Assembly (NCBI RefSeq): GCF_027000115.1
Contig: NZ_JALTON010000054.1
Location: forward strand, 1 to 64,000
Reading direction: 5' to 3'
DNA length: 64,000 bases
Source of the DNA: Thiohalobacter sp.
GTDB lineage: Bacteria > Pseudomonadota > Gammaproteobacteria > Thiohalobacterales > Thiohalobacteraceae
Shown here: piece after piece, positions 10,843 to 29,580 of the stretch
Layout: every line of letters starts with the position of its first letter
How positions within the stretch are numbered: position 1 is the first letter of the stretch
Translations under genes and position numbers: made by a program
The notes under the pieces: model-generated
What the model was told of the DNA's origin: nothing
The model's database searches: none
The model's input: the letters and a program-made list of their open reading frames with translations, nothing else

Positions 10843-10923
10843 GGAATCCTTCGCTTTATAGCGTTTGTCAGGAATGTCTCGTAACTATATAGCTAATATT
10901 AAATTCTATCTACATCATCCGCC
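10843..10923 (-). promoter_or_regulatory. AT-rich ftsK upstream region
   Basis: This 81-bp gap is far more AT-rich than its surroundings (especially 10880-10912) and lies directly upstream of the ftsK TTG start, so it probably holds the ftsK promoter. TATAAA on the minus strand at 10855-10860 and TATATA-like words at 10886-10891 are possible -10 elements. None has a convincing -35 partner at 16-18 bp, so no exact site is claimed. Confidence 0.3.
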
Positions 10924-13133
<2,210 letters not shown>

Positions 13134-13157
13134 GCCGCGCCGGCGGCAGTCCCTGCC

Positions 13158-14333
13158 ATGCAGCTCAGGGTGCTGGAGGCGATCGACGCGGTCGATGCCG
13201 CCGCATGGGATCGACTCGCCGCCCCCGCCACGCCCTTCCTCGGCCACGGCTTCCTGGCCGCACTGGAACACAGCGGCGCGGTCGGCCCGCAGTTCGGCTG
13301 GCTGCCGCGGCATCTGGTGCTCGAGAACGGCGGGGAGCTGCTGGGCGCCATGCCGCTTTACCTCAAGGACAACTCCTACGGCGAGTTCGTGTTCGACTGG
13401 GCCTGGGCGGAGGCCTTCGAGAAGGCCGGCGGACGCTACTATCCCAAGGCCGTCTGCTCGGTACCCTATACGCCCGCCACCGGACCGAGGCTGCTGGTGG
13501 CACCGGAGGCCGACCCCACTCTCGTGCGCCAGAACCTGATTCGCGGGGCCATCGAGCTGGCCCGCGAACTCGGCCTTTCCTCCGTACACTGGCTGTTCCC
13601 GGATGTCACCGACACCGATGCGCTGGAGGCCGAGGGCCTGCTGCTGCGGCTGGGCGTGCAGTTCCACTGGACCAACGCCGGCTACGCGAACTTCGACGAT
13701 TTCCTTGCCACGCTGTCGGCGAAGAAGCGCAAGAACATCCGCCAGACCCGGCGCCGCGTGTTCGCGGCCGGCTTCCGCTTCCGCGTCGTTCATGGCGACG
13801 AGGCCAGCGAACAGGACCTGCAACTCGCCACCGACTTCTATACCGAGACCTTCGATCGCAAGTGGGGCACGGCCACGCTCAACCTCGCCTTCTTTCGCGA
13901 AGTCGCCCGCAACCTGGGCCGCGGGCTGGTGCTCATCTTCGCCGAGCATTCGGGCCGCACGGTTGCGGGCGCCATCCTGTTTCGCAACGAGCGCGCCCTC
14001 TATGGCCGGCACTGGGGCACCCAGGTCGAGGCCGACGGCCTGCACTTCGAGACCTGTTATCACCAGGGCATCGAGTACGCCATCCGCGAGGGGCTGGCGC
14101 TGTTCGAGCCGGGTGCGCAGGGCGAGCACAAGATCAGCCGCGGCTTTCTGCCCACGCCCACCTGGTCCGCCCACTGGCTCGCGGACAGGGCCTTTCGCAA
14201 CGCGGTGGCGGACTTCCTGCAACGGGAACAGCGTGCGGTGGCCGACTACTGGCGCACGCTGAACGAGCACCTGCCCTACCGCGCCGACGCCCTGCCCCCG
14301 CCGCCCGCCCATGTACGGCCGGTCGAAAGCTGA
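13158..14333 (+). CDS. FemAB-like predicted N-acyltransferase (COG3146/DUF482)
   Basis: A 391-residue soluble protein of the FemAB_like (PF04339) family, a GNAT-type fold related to the Fem peptidyltransferases that use aminoacyl-tRNA. The family pattern is visible from [12 protein letters not shown] at about residue 27 to [12 protein letters not shown] near 320. Substrate and product are unknown for the family. It starts 24 bp after trxB and ends four bases before aat, so it is part of the aat transcription unit. Confidence 0.85.
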   Translation: MQLRVLEAIDAVDAAAWDRLAAPATPFLGHGFLAALEHSGAVGPQFGWLPRHLVLENGGELLGAMPLYLKDNSYGEFVFDWAWAEAFEKAGGRYYPKAVCSVPYTPATGPRLLVAPEADPTLVRQNLIRGAIELARELGLSSVHWLFPDVTDTDALEAEGLLLRLGVQFHWTNAGYANFDDFLATLSAKKRKNIRQTRRRVFAAGFRFRVVHGDEASEQDLQLATDFYTETFDRKWGTATLNLAFFREVARNLGRGLVLIFAEHSGRTVAGAILFRNERALYGRHWGTQVEADGLHFETCYHQGIEYAIREGLALFEPGAQGEHKISRGFLPTPTWSAHWLADRAFRNAVADFLQREQRAVADYWRTLNEHLPYRADALPPPPAHVRPVES

Positions 14334-14337
14334 CGCC

Positions 14338-15069
14338 ATGCTCAGCGGACAGGCCCCCTTCTGGCTCGACCCGCGGGATCCGGATGCGCCCTTCCCGCCG
14401 GTCGCCCTGGCCCTGCGCGATCCGGACGGGCTGCTGGCGGTGGGCGGCGACCTGTCGCCCCGGCGGCTGATCAATGCCTATCGGCAGGGCATCTTTCCCT
14501 GGTACAGCGAGGGCCAGCCCATTCTGTGGTGGAGTCCGGACCCGCGCATGGTGCTGGAACCGTCCCGACTCCAGCTCTCGCGCAGCCTGCGCAAGACCCT
14601 GCGCCGCGCACCCTACCGGATAACCTTCGATCGGGACTTCGCCGGCGTCATCGACGGCTGTGCCGCCCCGCGCCGCGACGGCGAAGGTACCTGGATCACG
14701 CCCGAGATGCGCGCCGCCTACCTGCGACTGCACGAACTGGGCTACGCCCACTCCGCCGAGGCCTGGGCGGGCGAGGACCTGGTCGGCGGACTCTATGGCG
14801 TCGCCATCGGCCGCATGTTCTTCGGCGAGTCCATGTTTGCCCGCGCCACCGATGCCTCCAAGATCGCCTTCGTGCATCTGGTCCGGCAACTCGAGGCCTG
14901 GGACTTCGGCCTGATCGACTGCCAGGTGGAAACCGGCCACCTGGCCCGTTTCGGTGCCGTTACGCTGCCCCGCGCCGAGTTCATCAGGCGCATGCAGCCG
15001 CTGCTCGCCCAGCCGCCGGTTCCCGCGCCCTGGACACCGATGCTCGGCCGCTCTGCGGACCCGGCATAG
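14338..15069 (+). CDS. aat: Leucyl/phenylalanyl-tRNA-protein transferase
   Basis: This adds Leu or Phe from aminoacyl-tRNA to proteins with N-terminal Lys or Arg, marking them for ClpS/ClpAP. The ATG at 14338 ([11 protein letters not shown]) was chosen over an upstream in-frame ATG at 14311 that lies inside the previous gene. It gives 243 residues. The signature runs [20 protein letters not shown] and on to W-W-S-P-D-P-R. The start lies four bases after the FemAB-like stop. Confidence 0.96.
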   Translation: MLSGQAPFWLDPRDPDAPFPPVALALRDPDGLLAVGGDLSPRRLINAYRQGIFPWYSEGQPILWWSPDPRMVLEPSRLQLSRSLRKTLRRAPYRITFDRDFAGVIDGCAAPRRDGEGTWITPEMRAAYLRLHELGYAHSAEAWAGEDLVGGLYGVAIGRMFFGESMFARATDASKIAFVHLVRQLEAWDFGLIDCQVETGHLARFGAVTLPRAEFIRRMQPLLAQPPVPAPWTPMLGRSADPA

Positions 15070-15133
15070 CGCGGATGGGCGCGCACCATGGGATTGCTAC
15101 AATATCAACAGCCTGCCGGCCTCGGAGCGATCC

Positions 15134-15838
15134 ATGAACGCACCCCGCACCATCACCCTGTTCCGCAGCCCGGCACGGCCATGCAGCTACCTGCCCGGCC
15201 GCGAGGCGGTCAACGAATGGGCGGACCCGGCGGCGGTCGATGCCCGTGTCTATGACCGCCTGATCGAGCTCGGCTTTCGCCGCAGCGGCAGCCACGTCTA
15301 CCGGCCGGGCTGTTCCGACTGTGCCCGCTGTATCTCGATGCGCGTGGACGTGCAGCGATTCCGTCCCGCACGCCGCGACCGGCGCTGCCTGAACGCCAAC
15401 GCCGACCTGTCCCTGCACTGGGCCGAACCCGGGTATTCGGCAGCCCACTTCGCGCTTTACCGCCGCTACCTCGCCGCCCGCCATCCGCACGGCGGCATGG
15501 ACAACCCCACGCCGGAGGGCTTCCGCCAGTTTCTCATCGGCGACTGGAGCCGCACCCGTTTCCTGGAAATGCGCCGTGACGGAAAACTGCTGGCGGTGGC
15601 GGTCACCGACGAGGTCCGCGACGGCCTTTCGGCGGTCTACAGCTTCTTCGATCCCGACGAGTCCCGGCGGGGATTGGGCAACTTCGCTGTGCTGAGCCAG
15701 ATCCGATTAGCGTGCGAAGCCGGCCTGCGCTGGCTGTACCTCGGCTACTGGATTGAATCATCGAGCAAAATGGCCTACAAGGGGCGATTCCGTCCGGCCG
15801 AGGGTTTCATCGAGGGCCACTGGCGGCCGCTGCCCTGA
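15134..15838 (+). CDS. bpt: Aspartate/glutamate leucyltransferase (Bpt)
   Basis: Homologous to arginyl transferases (Ate), but in proteobacteria it transfers leucine to N-terminal Asp or Glu. The start at 15134 follows a GGAGCGA ribosome site and gives 234 residues. The N-terminal C-S-x-L/Y-P-G-R and R-P-G-C-S-D-C-A-R-C cysteine motifs are intact, as is Y-W-I-x-x-S-x-K-M-A-Y-K near the C-terminus. With aat upstream and clpA/clpS nearby it completes the bacterial N-degron pathway. Confidence 0.94.
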   Translation: MNAPRTITLFRSPARPCSYLPGREAVNEWADPAAVDARVYDRLIELGFRRSGSHVYRPGCSDCARCISMRVDVQRFRPARRDRRCLNANADLSLHWAEPGYSAAHFALYRRYLAARHPHGGMDNPTPEGFRQFLIGDWSRTRFLEMRRDGKLLAVAVTDEVRDGLSAVYSFFDPDESRRGLGNFAVLSQIRLACEAGLRWLYLGYWIESSSKMAYKGRFRPAEGFIEGHWRPLP

Positions 15839-15903
15839 ACCGGTTGGCACGAAACGTGGTTCCCCTTTGGGTCACAGGGTCGGACGGACCCGAGGAGACC
15901 CCC

Positions 15904-16134
15904 ATGCTGAGCGCCATCTTCCGCCTCGCCGAGGACTTCGAGCGCAGTCACGCCGTGCGCCCCAATCTGCTCTACCTGCATCCCCGGCACCTGCGCGCCC
16001 TGCGCACCCACTTCGCCGGCCCCGACGCTGCCGCCGAGATCGTCGGCTGGCTGCGCATGGACCTGGTGGTGGACAGCGCAGTGATCCATCCGCACGTGGC
16101 CTGGTCACCGCTGATCGAACGCGAGGCGGGCTGA
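15904..16134 (+). CDS. Small conserved-looking hypothetical protein, 76 aa
   Basis: I do not recognise a named family. The ATG at 15904 has GAGGAG about seven bases upstream, a better start than the ATG at 15844. The product is compact, with R-P-N-L-L-Y-L-H-P-R-H-L-R near residue 19, and L-R-M-D-L-V-V-D followed by H-P-H-V-A-W near the end; the five histidines are noteworthy. It lies between bpt and infA, next to the N-degron genes, but no functional link is shown. Confidence 0.65.
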   Translation: MLSAIFRLAEDFERSHAVRPNLLYLHPRHLRALRTHFAGPDAAAEIVGWLRMDLVVDSAVIHPHVAWSPLIEREAG

Positions 16135-16143
16135 AAAAGCGGA

Positions 16144-16172
16144 TTCCGCTCGCCGACCCGAGCCGGTATAAT
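16144..16172 (+). promoter_or_regulatory. Probable infA promoter
   Basis: A perfect -10 TATAAT lies at 16167-16172, with a weak -35 TTCCGC at 16144-16149 and a 17-bp spacer. Transcription would start about 25 nt before the infA ATG. Confidence 0.55.
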
Positions 16173-16204
16173 GCGCGCTCCCTCAAGCGCTCGCAGACAG
16201 GTCA

Positions 16205-16423
16205 ATGGCGAAGGAAGATCTCATAGAAATGGAAGGCAAGGTCATCGAGACCCTGCCCAACACCATGTTTCGTGTCGAACTGGAGAACGGGCACGTGGTC
16301 ACGGCCCACATTTCCGGCAAGATGCGCAAGCACTACATCCGCATCCTCAAGGGTGACAAGGTCACCGTGCAGCTCACCCCCTACGATCTGAGCAAGGGTC
16401 GCATCGTCTACCGTTCGCGCTGA
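16205..16423 (+). CDS. infA: Translation initiation factor IF-1
   Basis: A 72-residue S1/OB-fold protein that binds the ribosomal A site during initiation. The sequence is near the family consensus: [11 protein letters not shown] at the start, then F-R-V-E-L-E-N-G-H, and H-I-S-G-K-M-R-K-x-Y-I-R-I. It is convergent with clpA, leaving a 42-bp gap; no tRNA-Ser gene lies between them, unlike in E. coli. Confidence 0.98.
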   Translation: MAKEDLIEMEGKVIETLPNTMFRVELENGHVVTAHISGKMRKHYIRILKGDKVTVQLTPYDLSKGRIVYRSR

Positions 16424-16465
16424 TGCCCCTGCGGCCGCGGGCACAGCGCCCGTAGCCGGCCCGCC

Positions 16466-18727
<2,262 letters not shown>

Positions 18728-18752
18728 GGCTTAATCACCTCTGTGCCCTACC

Positions 18753-19076
18753 CTAAGCCTGCTCCATGGTGCAGAGCAAGGGATGCTGATGTTGCCTTGA
18801 ATAATCATTAACTTGCGCCACCTTGGTCTCGGCGATCTCGTGGGTATAGACGCCGCAGACCCCCTTGCCCCGCGTATGGACGTGCAACATGATCCGCGTC
18901 GCCTGCTCGCGATTCATGCCGAAGAACAGCTCCAGGACCTCCACCACGAATTCCATCGGGGTGTAGTCGTCGTTCAACAAAACAACCTTGAAAAGCGGGG
19001 GTTCCTTGAGCTTCGGCTTGTCCTCCTGGACCGCGAGCCCGGAATCGGAACCGCCATTGGTCTTGCGTTCGCTCAT
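18753..19076 (-). CDS. clpS: ATP-dependent Clp protease adaptor ClpS
   Basis: Adaptor that binds N-terminal Leu, Phe, Trp or Tyr and delivers the protein to ClpA. The ATG at 19076 (M-S-E-R-K-T) gives 107 residues; an upstream in-frame start would add 13 without support. The N-degron pocket residues are present in [11 protein letters not shown] and in V-H-T-R-G-K-G. It is the first gene of the clpS-clpA pair. Confidence 0.96.
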   Translation of the reverse strand: MSERKTNGGSDSGLAVQEDKPKLKEPPLFKVVLLNDDYTPMEFVVEVLELFFGMNREQATRIMLHVHTRGKGVCGVYTHEIAETKVAQVNDYSRQHQHPLLCTMEQA

Positions 19077-19398
19077 GAATCCGATTCTAACCGAAAGCCG
19101 CGCCTCCCGGTCCATTTCCGGGCACGGCGTCGGGATTCCCGTGCAATCGCTTCGGGCTCGCCCACGGTCCTTTGACGCGGTCGCTCCCCCGCGGTTCCCT
19201 GCAGGATTCGTTCCGACAGCATGCCCCGCTGCGCCGCTTACTTGACTATATTAGTAAGTTGGCGGAAAGTTGGATGCGAGAAGCGCACCCATGCGCTCAG
19301 GAGGAGTCGCATGACAGGGGGAACCCGGTCATGCGGAACGGCACGACGAAGAAGAAGCGGTCAATTCAACCGCAAGCGAGGAAAGAGGGATGACATCG
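19077..19398. other. Divergent clpS / cold-shock-gene upstream region
   Basis: This 322-bp stretch holds no gene I can support. It contains an inverted repeat CTTACT...AGTAAG (19238-19258) around an AT-rich TTGACTATATT core, which looks like a promoter with an operator. A long, purine-rich leader before the cold-shock gene includes GGAGGAG near 19300. Short open frames in the leader lack coding character. A long 5' leader is usual for cold-shock mRNAs. Confidence 0.4.
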
Positions 19399-19608
19399 AT
19401 GGCAAGCGGTACGGTGAAATGGTTCAGCAACGCCAAGGGGTACGGGTTCATTGAGCCGGACGGGGGCGGTGAGGACATCTTCGCGCACTTTTCCGCGATC
19501 GAGGCCGAAGGCTATCGGACCCTGAAGGAAGGCCAGAAGGTCGAGTTCGAGATCAGCGAGGGTCCCAAGGGCCTCCACGCGACCAGGATTCGCACCACCG
19601 ACAGCTGA
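19399..19608 (+). CDS. Cold-shock domain protein (CspA/CspD family)
   Basis: A 69-residue single OB-fold nucleic-acid-binding protein. The RNA-binding motifs are K-G-Y-G-F-I-E and D-I-F-A-H-F. The start at 19399 (M-A-S-G-T-V-K-W-F) was chosen because GAGG lies about ten bases upstream; the ATG at 19390 would sit directly on the ribosome site. Its position beside clpS corresponds to cspD in E. coli and Pseudomonas, where the protein is linked to stationary phase and replication. Whether this copy is stress- or cold-regulated is not visible. Confidence 0.92.
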   Translation: MASGTVKWFSNAKGYGFIEPDGGGEDIFAHFSAIEAEGYRTLKEGQKVEFEISEGPKGLHATRIRTTDS

Positions 19609-19658
19609 ACGCTCGCCGCCGGGACGAGAACCCCGTCACGGCGGTGTTCGCCCCCTTC

Positions 19659-19678
19659 GACCCCGGACACCCGGGGTC
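19659..19678. terminator. Hairpin between the convergent csp and icd genes
   Basis: GACCCCGG (19659-19666) and CCGGGGTC (19671-19678) form a perfect 8-bp stem with an ACAC loop. There is no T tract on either side, so it is terminator-like by position between two convergent stops rather than a textbook intrinsic terminator. Confidence 0.45.
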
Positions 19679-19688
19679 GCGTGCCGGG

Positions 19689-20942
<1,254 letters not shown>

Positions 20943-21081
20943 GTGCCGCCGCGCCCTGCCAGTGAAAAACAGCGGCCGATTGTAGCATCGGGGCGCTAGC
21001 CCGCATATTGCATTAGGGCGGATTTTCGCTCGGCCTCGGGGAGGGCTGGCGCCGAAATCGGATCCCGGCAGCCAGACAGGA

Positions 21082-21105
21082 AAAAGGGCCCCGAAGGGCC
21101 CTTTT
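21082..21105 (-). terminator. Strong intrinsic terminator with UUCG loop
   Basis: AAAAGGGCCC (21082-21091) and GGGCCCTTTT (21096-21105) form a perfect 10-bp stem. Read on the minus strand the loop is TTCG, the most stable tetraloop, and a T run follows. It lies 33 bp after the stop of the secreted protein gene at 21138, so it ends that transcript before icd. Confidence 0.88.
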
Positions 21106-21137
21106 CCATCACTGATGCCTGCTCGTGAAGAGCGGAA

Positions 21138-22055
21138 TCAGATCTCGCCGCCGGCAGCCTCGATCAGGGCTTCCTCGATGGCGTTCGGTGCACACATGAT
21201 GTTGAAGAAGGTGGCACCGGTGTCGCTCTGGATCATCGGCAGATGCGGCCAGCTGATGGCGATGCGGAAACGGGCATACAGGGCATACACGTTGCCATCC
21301 TCGTCCACCAGGATCTCATAGGGCAGATGACCGGTGGAACGCAGCTGGTCACGGTCGACACGGCTCATGATGTATTCGTCGCCGGAGCAACCCTCGGTCA
21401 GCGCGACACCGAACACGGTTTCCTTCTTGCCCGGAATGTCGATGCGATAGACCTTGTGGGCGCCGCCCTTGCCCTGCGCCAGGCCCTGCTCGACGGCAGC
21501 GATGGCCTCCTCGTAGCTGTCGTATTCAGCCAGCTCGCTGGGATCGTCGAAGTACTCCATGCCGAACATGTAGTGATACTTGCGGAGATCCTTGGCGGTC
21601 AGCTCCTTCTCGCCGGTGCCGAATTCCTTCTGCTTGCCGAGCGCGCCCTCGAGCTTGCTCAGCGCAGCCTGCAGGTCGGCCTGGTCCTCCAGCCGGTAGG
21701 CGTTGCCGTAGTACAGCGGATTGGTGTAGGACACCTGGATCTCGTCGCCCACCTTGGTCAGGGTGACGCGCTGCGCTGCGGCGTAACCGCCGTTCTCGGA
21801 GCTGGCGGCGGCACGCTTGAGCTCATCGCTGGTGATAGCGATGACCAGGGCGCCGTCATAGGGCTCGTAGGAACCGGCGATCTCGAAGCCGGCTGCGGTA
21901 ATCTTCTGCTTGACGTCCTCGGCGACGGCACTCATGTCACCGGAGGTGGTGAACGCCAGAACGAAGGGCTTGAGGGCCTGCTCGGCCAGGGCGGCACCGG
22001 TTGCCGTGGCAAACAGGGCGCAGGCAACCACAAGCTTGCGGAACAATGCGATCAT
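21138..22055 (-). CDS. Secreted protein of unknown function, possibly two DUF302-like halves
   Basis: A 305-residue precursor whose ATG at 22055 has GGAGGAGA six bases upstream. The signal peptide runs to about residue 25 (A-T-G-A-A-L-A-E). Two related-looking halves follow: about 28-135 (A-G-F-E-I-A-G...V-S-Y-T-N-P) and about 170-305, which ends I-L-V-D-E-D-G-N-V-Y-A...A-I-E-E-A-L. Both loosely recall the DUF302 fold, but I am not sure of this. It carries its own promoter and strong terminator, so it is a stand-alone and probably well-expressed gene. Function unknown. Confidence 0.75.
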   Translation of the reverse strand: MIALFRKLVVACALFATATGAALAEQALKPFVLAFTTSGDMSAVAEDVKQKITAAGFEIAGSYEPYDGALVIAITSDELKRAAASSENGGYAAAQRVTLTKVGDEIQVSYTNPLYYGNAYRLEDQADLQAALSKLEGALGKQKEFGTGEKELTAKDLRKYHYMFGMEYFDDPSELAEYDSYEEAIAAVEQGLAQGKGGAHKVYRIDIPGKKETVFGVALTEGCSGDEYIMSRVDRDQLRSTGHLPYEILVDEDGNVYALYARFRIAISWPHLPMIQSDTGATFFNIMCAPNAIEEALIEAAGGEI

Positions 22056-22186
22056 GATGTCTCCTCCAACATGCTGAAGTGTTTCTTGTTTGGTGGCCCG
22101 TGGAGCCAAGCCCCCGGAACCGTTCTCTTGCCCCGTGTCCGCGGTGTCCGTCGACGGGGCCGCAGTCACGATGCCATGTGGCATAG

Positions 22187-22214
22187 TTATTACCGGCGGC
22201 CGCTGCAAAGTCAA
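22187..22214 (-). promoter_or_regulatory. Probable promoter of the secreted protein gene, with a nearby dyad
   Basis: On the minus strand TTGACT (22214-22209) is followed after 16 bp by TAATAA (22192-22187). Just downstream, ATGCCA-TG-TGGCAT (22171-22184) forms a 6-bp inverted repeat over the expected transcription start, suitable as an operator. The whole 264-bp gap to the divergent NUDIX gene is AT-rich compared with its surroundings. Confidence 0.5.
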
Positions 22215-22319
22215 GGCAAAAAGACAAAAAATCGTCACGCACCGGCATTTATCTCTGCAACCTAATGATTTTTCGGTATCATCAGCGTTTCCTTATATTG
22301 AAAACCCTGGTCGAAAACG

Positions 22320-22790
22320 GTGTCTGAACAGGTCTGGAAACCCCGGGTTACCGTCGCCGCCGTCATCGAGCGCGACGGCCGTCACCTGCTGGTGCGCGAA
22401 ACCGTGCGGGGGCAGCCGCGCCTCAACCAGCCGGCCGGTCACCTGGAACCCGGCGAGTCGCTGCTGGAGGCCGTGGTGCGCGAGGTGCACGAAGAAACCG
22501 CGCGTCCCTTCACGCCCACGGCTCTGGTCGGCATCTATCTGTGGCGCGCCGCTCCCGGTCATGACACCTTCCTCCGCGTGACCTTCGCCGGCCAGGTCGG
22601 CGAGCCGTTGCCCGGCCTGGCACTGGATCCGGACATCGATGACACCGAGTGGCTCGGCATTGCGGAAATCGAGGCTCGCGCCGACGAATGCCGCAGCCCG
22701 CTGGTACTCACCGCCATCCGCGATCACGCCACCGGTCAGGCGTACCCGCTGGCACTGCTCAAGACCCTGCTGGACACAGCCACCGCATGA
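22320..22790 (+). CDS. NUDIX hydrolase (NudJ-like)
   Basis: A 156-residue NUDIX enzyme with a GTG start. The box reads G-H-L-E-P-G-E-S then R-E-V-H-E-E-T-A, complete except that the usual glycine after E-E-T is alanine. It is closest in layout to NudJ, which hydrolyses thiamin and nucleoside pyrophosphates and lies upstream of mnmA in E. coli. The exact substrate is not predictable. Its stop overlaps the next start as ATGA. Confidence 0.88.
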   Translation: MSEQVWKPRVTVAAVIERDGRHLLVRETVRGQPRLNQPAGHLEPGESLLEAVVREVHEETARPFTPTALVGIYLWRAAPGHDTFLRVTFAGQVGEPLPGLALDPDIDDTEWLGIAEIEARADECRSPLVLTAIRDHATGQAYPLALLKTLLDTATA

Positions 22791-23374
22791 GGACCGCCAC
22801 CGTGACCGCCCTGCTCGCCTGTGCCAGCCTGCCCCTGGCCGCGGCGCCGTTCGTGCGCGACGACATCATCACCCGGCCGACACCGGAGGCATTCAGTGTC
22901 TGCCAGGACCAGGGCTGTCGCACCCTCAGCACCCAGTCCCTGGACGACGGCCAGTGGCAAACCGTGCGCGAGCTGTTCGGCCGGCCAGGGGACGCCGCTG
23001 CGGAACGACGCGCCATCGCGCGCGTGATCGCGCGCATGGAACAGTGGATGGGCGAACGCACTGGCACCGACGCCGACCGGCCCGGGACCTTCGCCGGCCT
23101 CGGCCGCGCGGGGCAGATGGACTGCATCGACGAGGCCACCAATACGACCACCTACCTGCGGCTGCTGGAAGGCACCGGCCTGCTCGTCCATCACCGGGTG
23201 CGCGACCCGGCGACCCGCATCAACCTGCTGGCCTGGCCCCACACCACGGCGGTCATCGAGGACAGCCAGGGCCGGCGCTTCGCGGTGGACAGCTGGTTCG
23301 AGGCCAACGGCGAGCCGCCGCATATCGTGCCCCTGGAGCAGTGGCGGCGCGGATGGAAACCAGGGCGACCATGA
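22787..23374 (+). CDS. Secreted protein with a Cys-His-Asp arrangement (possible transglutaminase-like fold)
   Basis: The start ATG overlaps the NUDIX stop by four bases, and its own stop overlaps the mnmA start the same way. The 195-residue product has a signal peptide of about 20 residues. I do not recognise a named family. The order C113 (Q-M-D-C-I-D-E-A), H152 (A-W-P-H-T-T-A-V) and D168 (F-A-V-D-S-W-F) is that of transglutaminase-like or BTLCP-type cysteine peptidases. Each residue sits in a plausible local setting, but enzymatic activity is inference. Cys39 and Cys44 could form a disulfide. Confidence 0.7.
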   Translation: MRTATVTALLACASLPLAAAPFVRDDIITRPTPEAFSVCQDQGCRTLSTQSLDDGQWQTVRELFGRPGDAAAERRAIARVIARMEQWMGERTGTDADRPGTFAGLGRAGQMDCIDEATNTTTYLRLLEGTGLLVHHRVRDPATRINLLAWPHTTAVIEDSQGRRFAVDSWFEANGEPPHIVPLEQWRRGWKPGRP

Positions 23375-24516
23375 GCGAACGTATCATGGTGGGGCTGTCG
23401 GGGGGCGTCGATTCGGCGGTGGCCGCCCTGCGGCTGCTGGAACAGGGTCACCAGGTCGAGGCCCTGTTCATGAAGAACTGGGACGAGGACGACGCCGCCG
23501 GCCATTGCCCGGCGGCCGAGGACCTGGCCGATGCCGAGGCGGTCGCGGACCGGCTCGGCATCCGCCTGCACCGGATCAACTTCTCCGCCGAGTACTGGGA
23601 TCGCGTGTTCGAACACTTCCTGCGCGAGTACCGCGCAGGACGCACCCCGAATCCCGATGTGCTCTGCAACCGCGAGATCAAGTTCCGCGCCTTCCTCGAT
23701 CACGCGCTCGCGCAAGGTGCCCAGGCCATCGCCACCGGCCACTACGCCCGCATCGGCGGCACGCCCGCCGCCCCGGCGCTGCTCAAGGGACTCGACCCCG
23801 CGAAGGACCAGAGCTATTTCCTGCATCTGCTGAACCGCGCCCAGCTCGCCCGCAGCCGCTTCCCGCTGGGTGAACTGGAAAAGACCGAGGTCCGTCGCAT
23901 CGCCGAACGGGCCGGCTTTCCCAATGCCCGCAAGAAGGACAGCACCGGCATCTGTTTCATCGGGGAACGCCGCTTTGCCGAATTCCTCTCCCGCTACCTG
24001 CCCGCGCAGCCGGGCGAGATCTGCACACCGGAAGGCCGCGTGCTGGGCGAGCACCGCGGTCTCATGTACCACACCATCGGCCAGCGTCAGGGTCTGGGCA
24101 TCGGTGGCCTGCGCGACGCCGGAGGCGAGCCCTGGTACGTCGCCGCCAAGGACCTGGAACACAACCGACTGATCGTGGTACAGGGCGGCGACCACCCCTG
24201 GCTCCATGCCCGTGAACTGCTGTTCGAAAACCTGCACTGGATCGATGACGGGCCGCCGGATGCCCCCTTCCCCTGCCAGGCCCGCATTCGCTATCGCCAG
24301 TCCGACCAGGCCTGCCGCATCGAGCCGCTGGACGACGGCCGCTGGCGCGCCCGTTTCGAACAGCCGCAGCGCGCCATCACCCCGGGCCAGGCCATCGTGC
24401 TCTACGAGGGCGAACGCTGCCTCGGCGGCGGCACCATCCTCGGCGCGGCGGACGGCCCGGTCGCCGAGGCCGGACTTTCCGTGGCCGTATCCGATGCGGT
24501 AGGCTCGGCGCCCTGA
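23371..24516 (+). CDS. mnmA: tRNA-specific 2-thiouridylase MnmA
   Basis: Thiolates U34 of tRNA-Lys, -Glu and -Gln using persulfide sulfur delivered by the Tus relay. The 381 residues start at [15 protein letters not shown], which includes the PP-loop ATP site. The two catalytic cysteines are in N-P-D-V-L-C-N near residue 98 and T-G-I-C-F-I-G near 195. The start overlaps the preceding stop as ATGA; an ATG 18 bases earlier is less likely. TusE normally hands sulfur to MnmA, relevant to the DsrC/TusE-like gene at 222-1016. Confidence 0.96.
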   Translation: MSERIMVGLSGGVDSAVAALRLLEQGHQVEALFMKNWDEDDAAGHCPAAEDLADAEAVADRLGIRLHRINFSAEYWDRVFEHFLREYRAGRTPNPDVLCNREIKFRAFLDHALAQGAQAIATGHYARIGGTPAAPALLKGLDPAKDQSYFLHLLNRAQLARSRFPLGELEKTEVRRIAERAGFPNARKKDSTGICFIGERRFAEFLSRYLPAQPGEICTPEGRVLGEHRGLMYHTIGQRQGLGIGGLRDAGGEPWYVAAKDLEHNRLIVVQGGDHPWLHARELLFENLHWIDDGPPDAPFPCQARIRYRQSDQACRIEPLDDGRWRARFEQPQRAITPGQAIVLYEGERCLGGGTILGAADGPVAEAGLSVAVSDAVGSAP

Positions 24517-24535
24517 GCCGTTCCGGGAAATCCCC

Positions 24536-25165
24536 ATGAGCCGTACCGTCGCCGACCGCTGCCTTGCCCTCGCCGGAATCTTCCAGGCAGTGGAGGCCGT
24601 GCATGAAGTGGCGCAGTCCGGTACCGTGCCACCGGAGCGGATCCGTCCCCTGCTCGACAGCCTGTTCGTCATCGACGCCGAAAGCACTGCAGAGGTCTAC
24701 GGTGGCGTCTCCGGCCTGCAGCCGGGCCTGAGCGCGGTGGTGGCACGCCTTTCTGGCAACACCGGCCGCGAGGGCCTGGCCGTCACCCGGCACGTGATCA
24801 CCCTGATCCACCTCGCCGGCAAGCTGCGGCACCGCCCGGAACTCGTGGAAACACTGCGCGATGGCATCGAGGCCGCCCGCGGCCAGCTCGCCTATTTCGG
24901 CGACGTGACCCATGAGACGGTGCTCGCGGCACTGGCGACGCTGTACCAGAAAACGGTCAGCACCCTGAGCCCCCGCGTCATGGTCCAGGGGGACCCGGCC
25001 GTCCTCGCCCGGCCCGAGCACCAGAACCTGATCCGCGCCCTGCTGCTGGCCGGGATCCGCTCCGCCATCCTCTGGCACCAGTCCGGCGGCCGGCGCTGGC
25101 AGCTGCTGCTGCGCCGTCGCGCCTTCCAGGAGGCCGCCGACTCGCTGCTGGCCACGGTCGCCTGA
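24536..25165 (+). CDS. hflD: High-frequency-lysogenisation protein HflD homologue
   Basis: A 209-residue all-helical, membrane-associated protein of the HflD family. E. coli HflD interacts with the phage lambda CII activator; its host role is unclear. Family features include A-L-A-G-I-F-Q-A-V near the N-terminus and G-K-L...Y-F-G-D-V-T-H-E in the middle. It lies 19 bp after mnmA. The E. coli order mnmA-hflD-purB is kept except for acnA placed between hflD and purB. Confidence 0.93.
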   Translation: MSRTVADRCLALAGIFQAVEAVHEVAQSGTVPPERIRPLLDSLFVIDAESTAEVYGGVSGLQPGLSAVVARLSGNTGREGLAVTRHVITLIHLAGKLRHRPELVETLRDGIEAARGQLAYFGDVTHETVLAALATLYQKTVSTLSPRVMVQGDPAVLARPEHQNLIRALLLAGIRSAILWHQSGGRRWQLLLRRRAFQEAADSLLATVA

Positions 25166-25205
25166 GCGCAGGCCACTGATTTTCTGCCGATCACCGGGAC
25201 AGATC

Positions 25206-25234
25206 GTGAAACCCGGCGCCAAATCCGACATAAT
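25206..25234 (+). promoter_or_regulatory. Probable acnA promoter
   Basis: GTGAAA (25206-25211) and CATAAT (25229-25234) are separated by 17 bp, in the 131-bp gap before acnA. The -10 matches five of six consensus bases. Confidence 0.5.
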
Positions 25235-25256
25235 CGCGCGCTGGCATTTCCAACCC

Positions 25257-25272
25257 ACCCGGGGCCCCGGGT
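25257..25272. promoter_or_regulatory. 16-bp palindrome in the acnA leader
   Basis: ACCCGGGGCCCCGGGT is a perfect 16-bp dyad between the proposed acnA promoter and its ribosome site. It could be an operator or an mRNA hairpin. With no T tract it is not a standard terminator. Confidence 0.4.
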
Positions 25273-25296
25273 CTTCCGAGAACATCAGGAGCACGC

Positions 25297-27966
<2,670 letters not shown>

Positions 27967-27983
27967 ACAGTGTTCCGAAAACC

Positions 27984-29580
<1,597 letters not shown>

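Noticed and set aside
16424-16465. tRNA-Ser gene between infA and clpA as in E. coli
   Set aside because: The gap is only 42 bp and cannot hold a tRNA.
19659-19678. Textbook rho-independent terminator
   Set aside because: The stem is perfect but no T tract follows on either strand, so it was kept only as a terminator-like hairpin.
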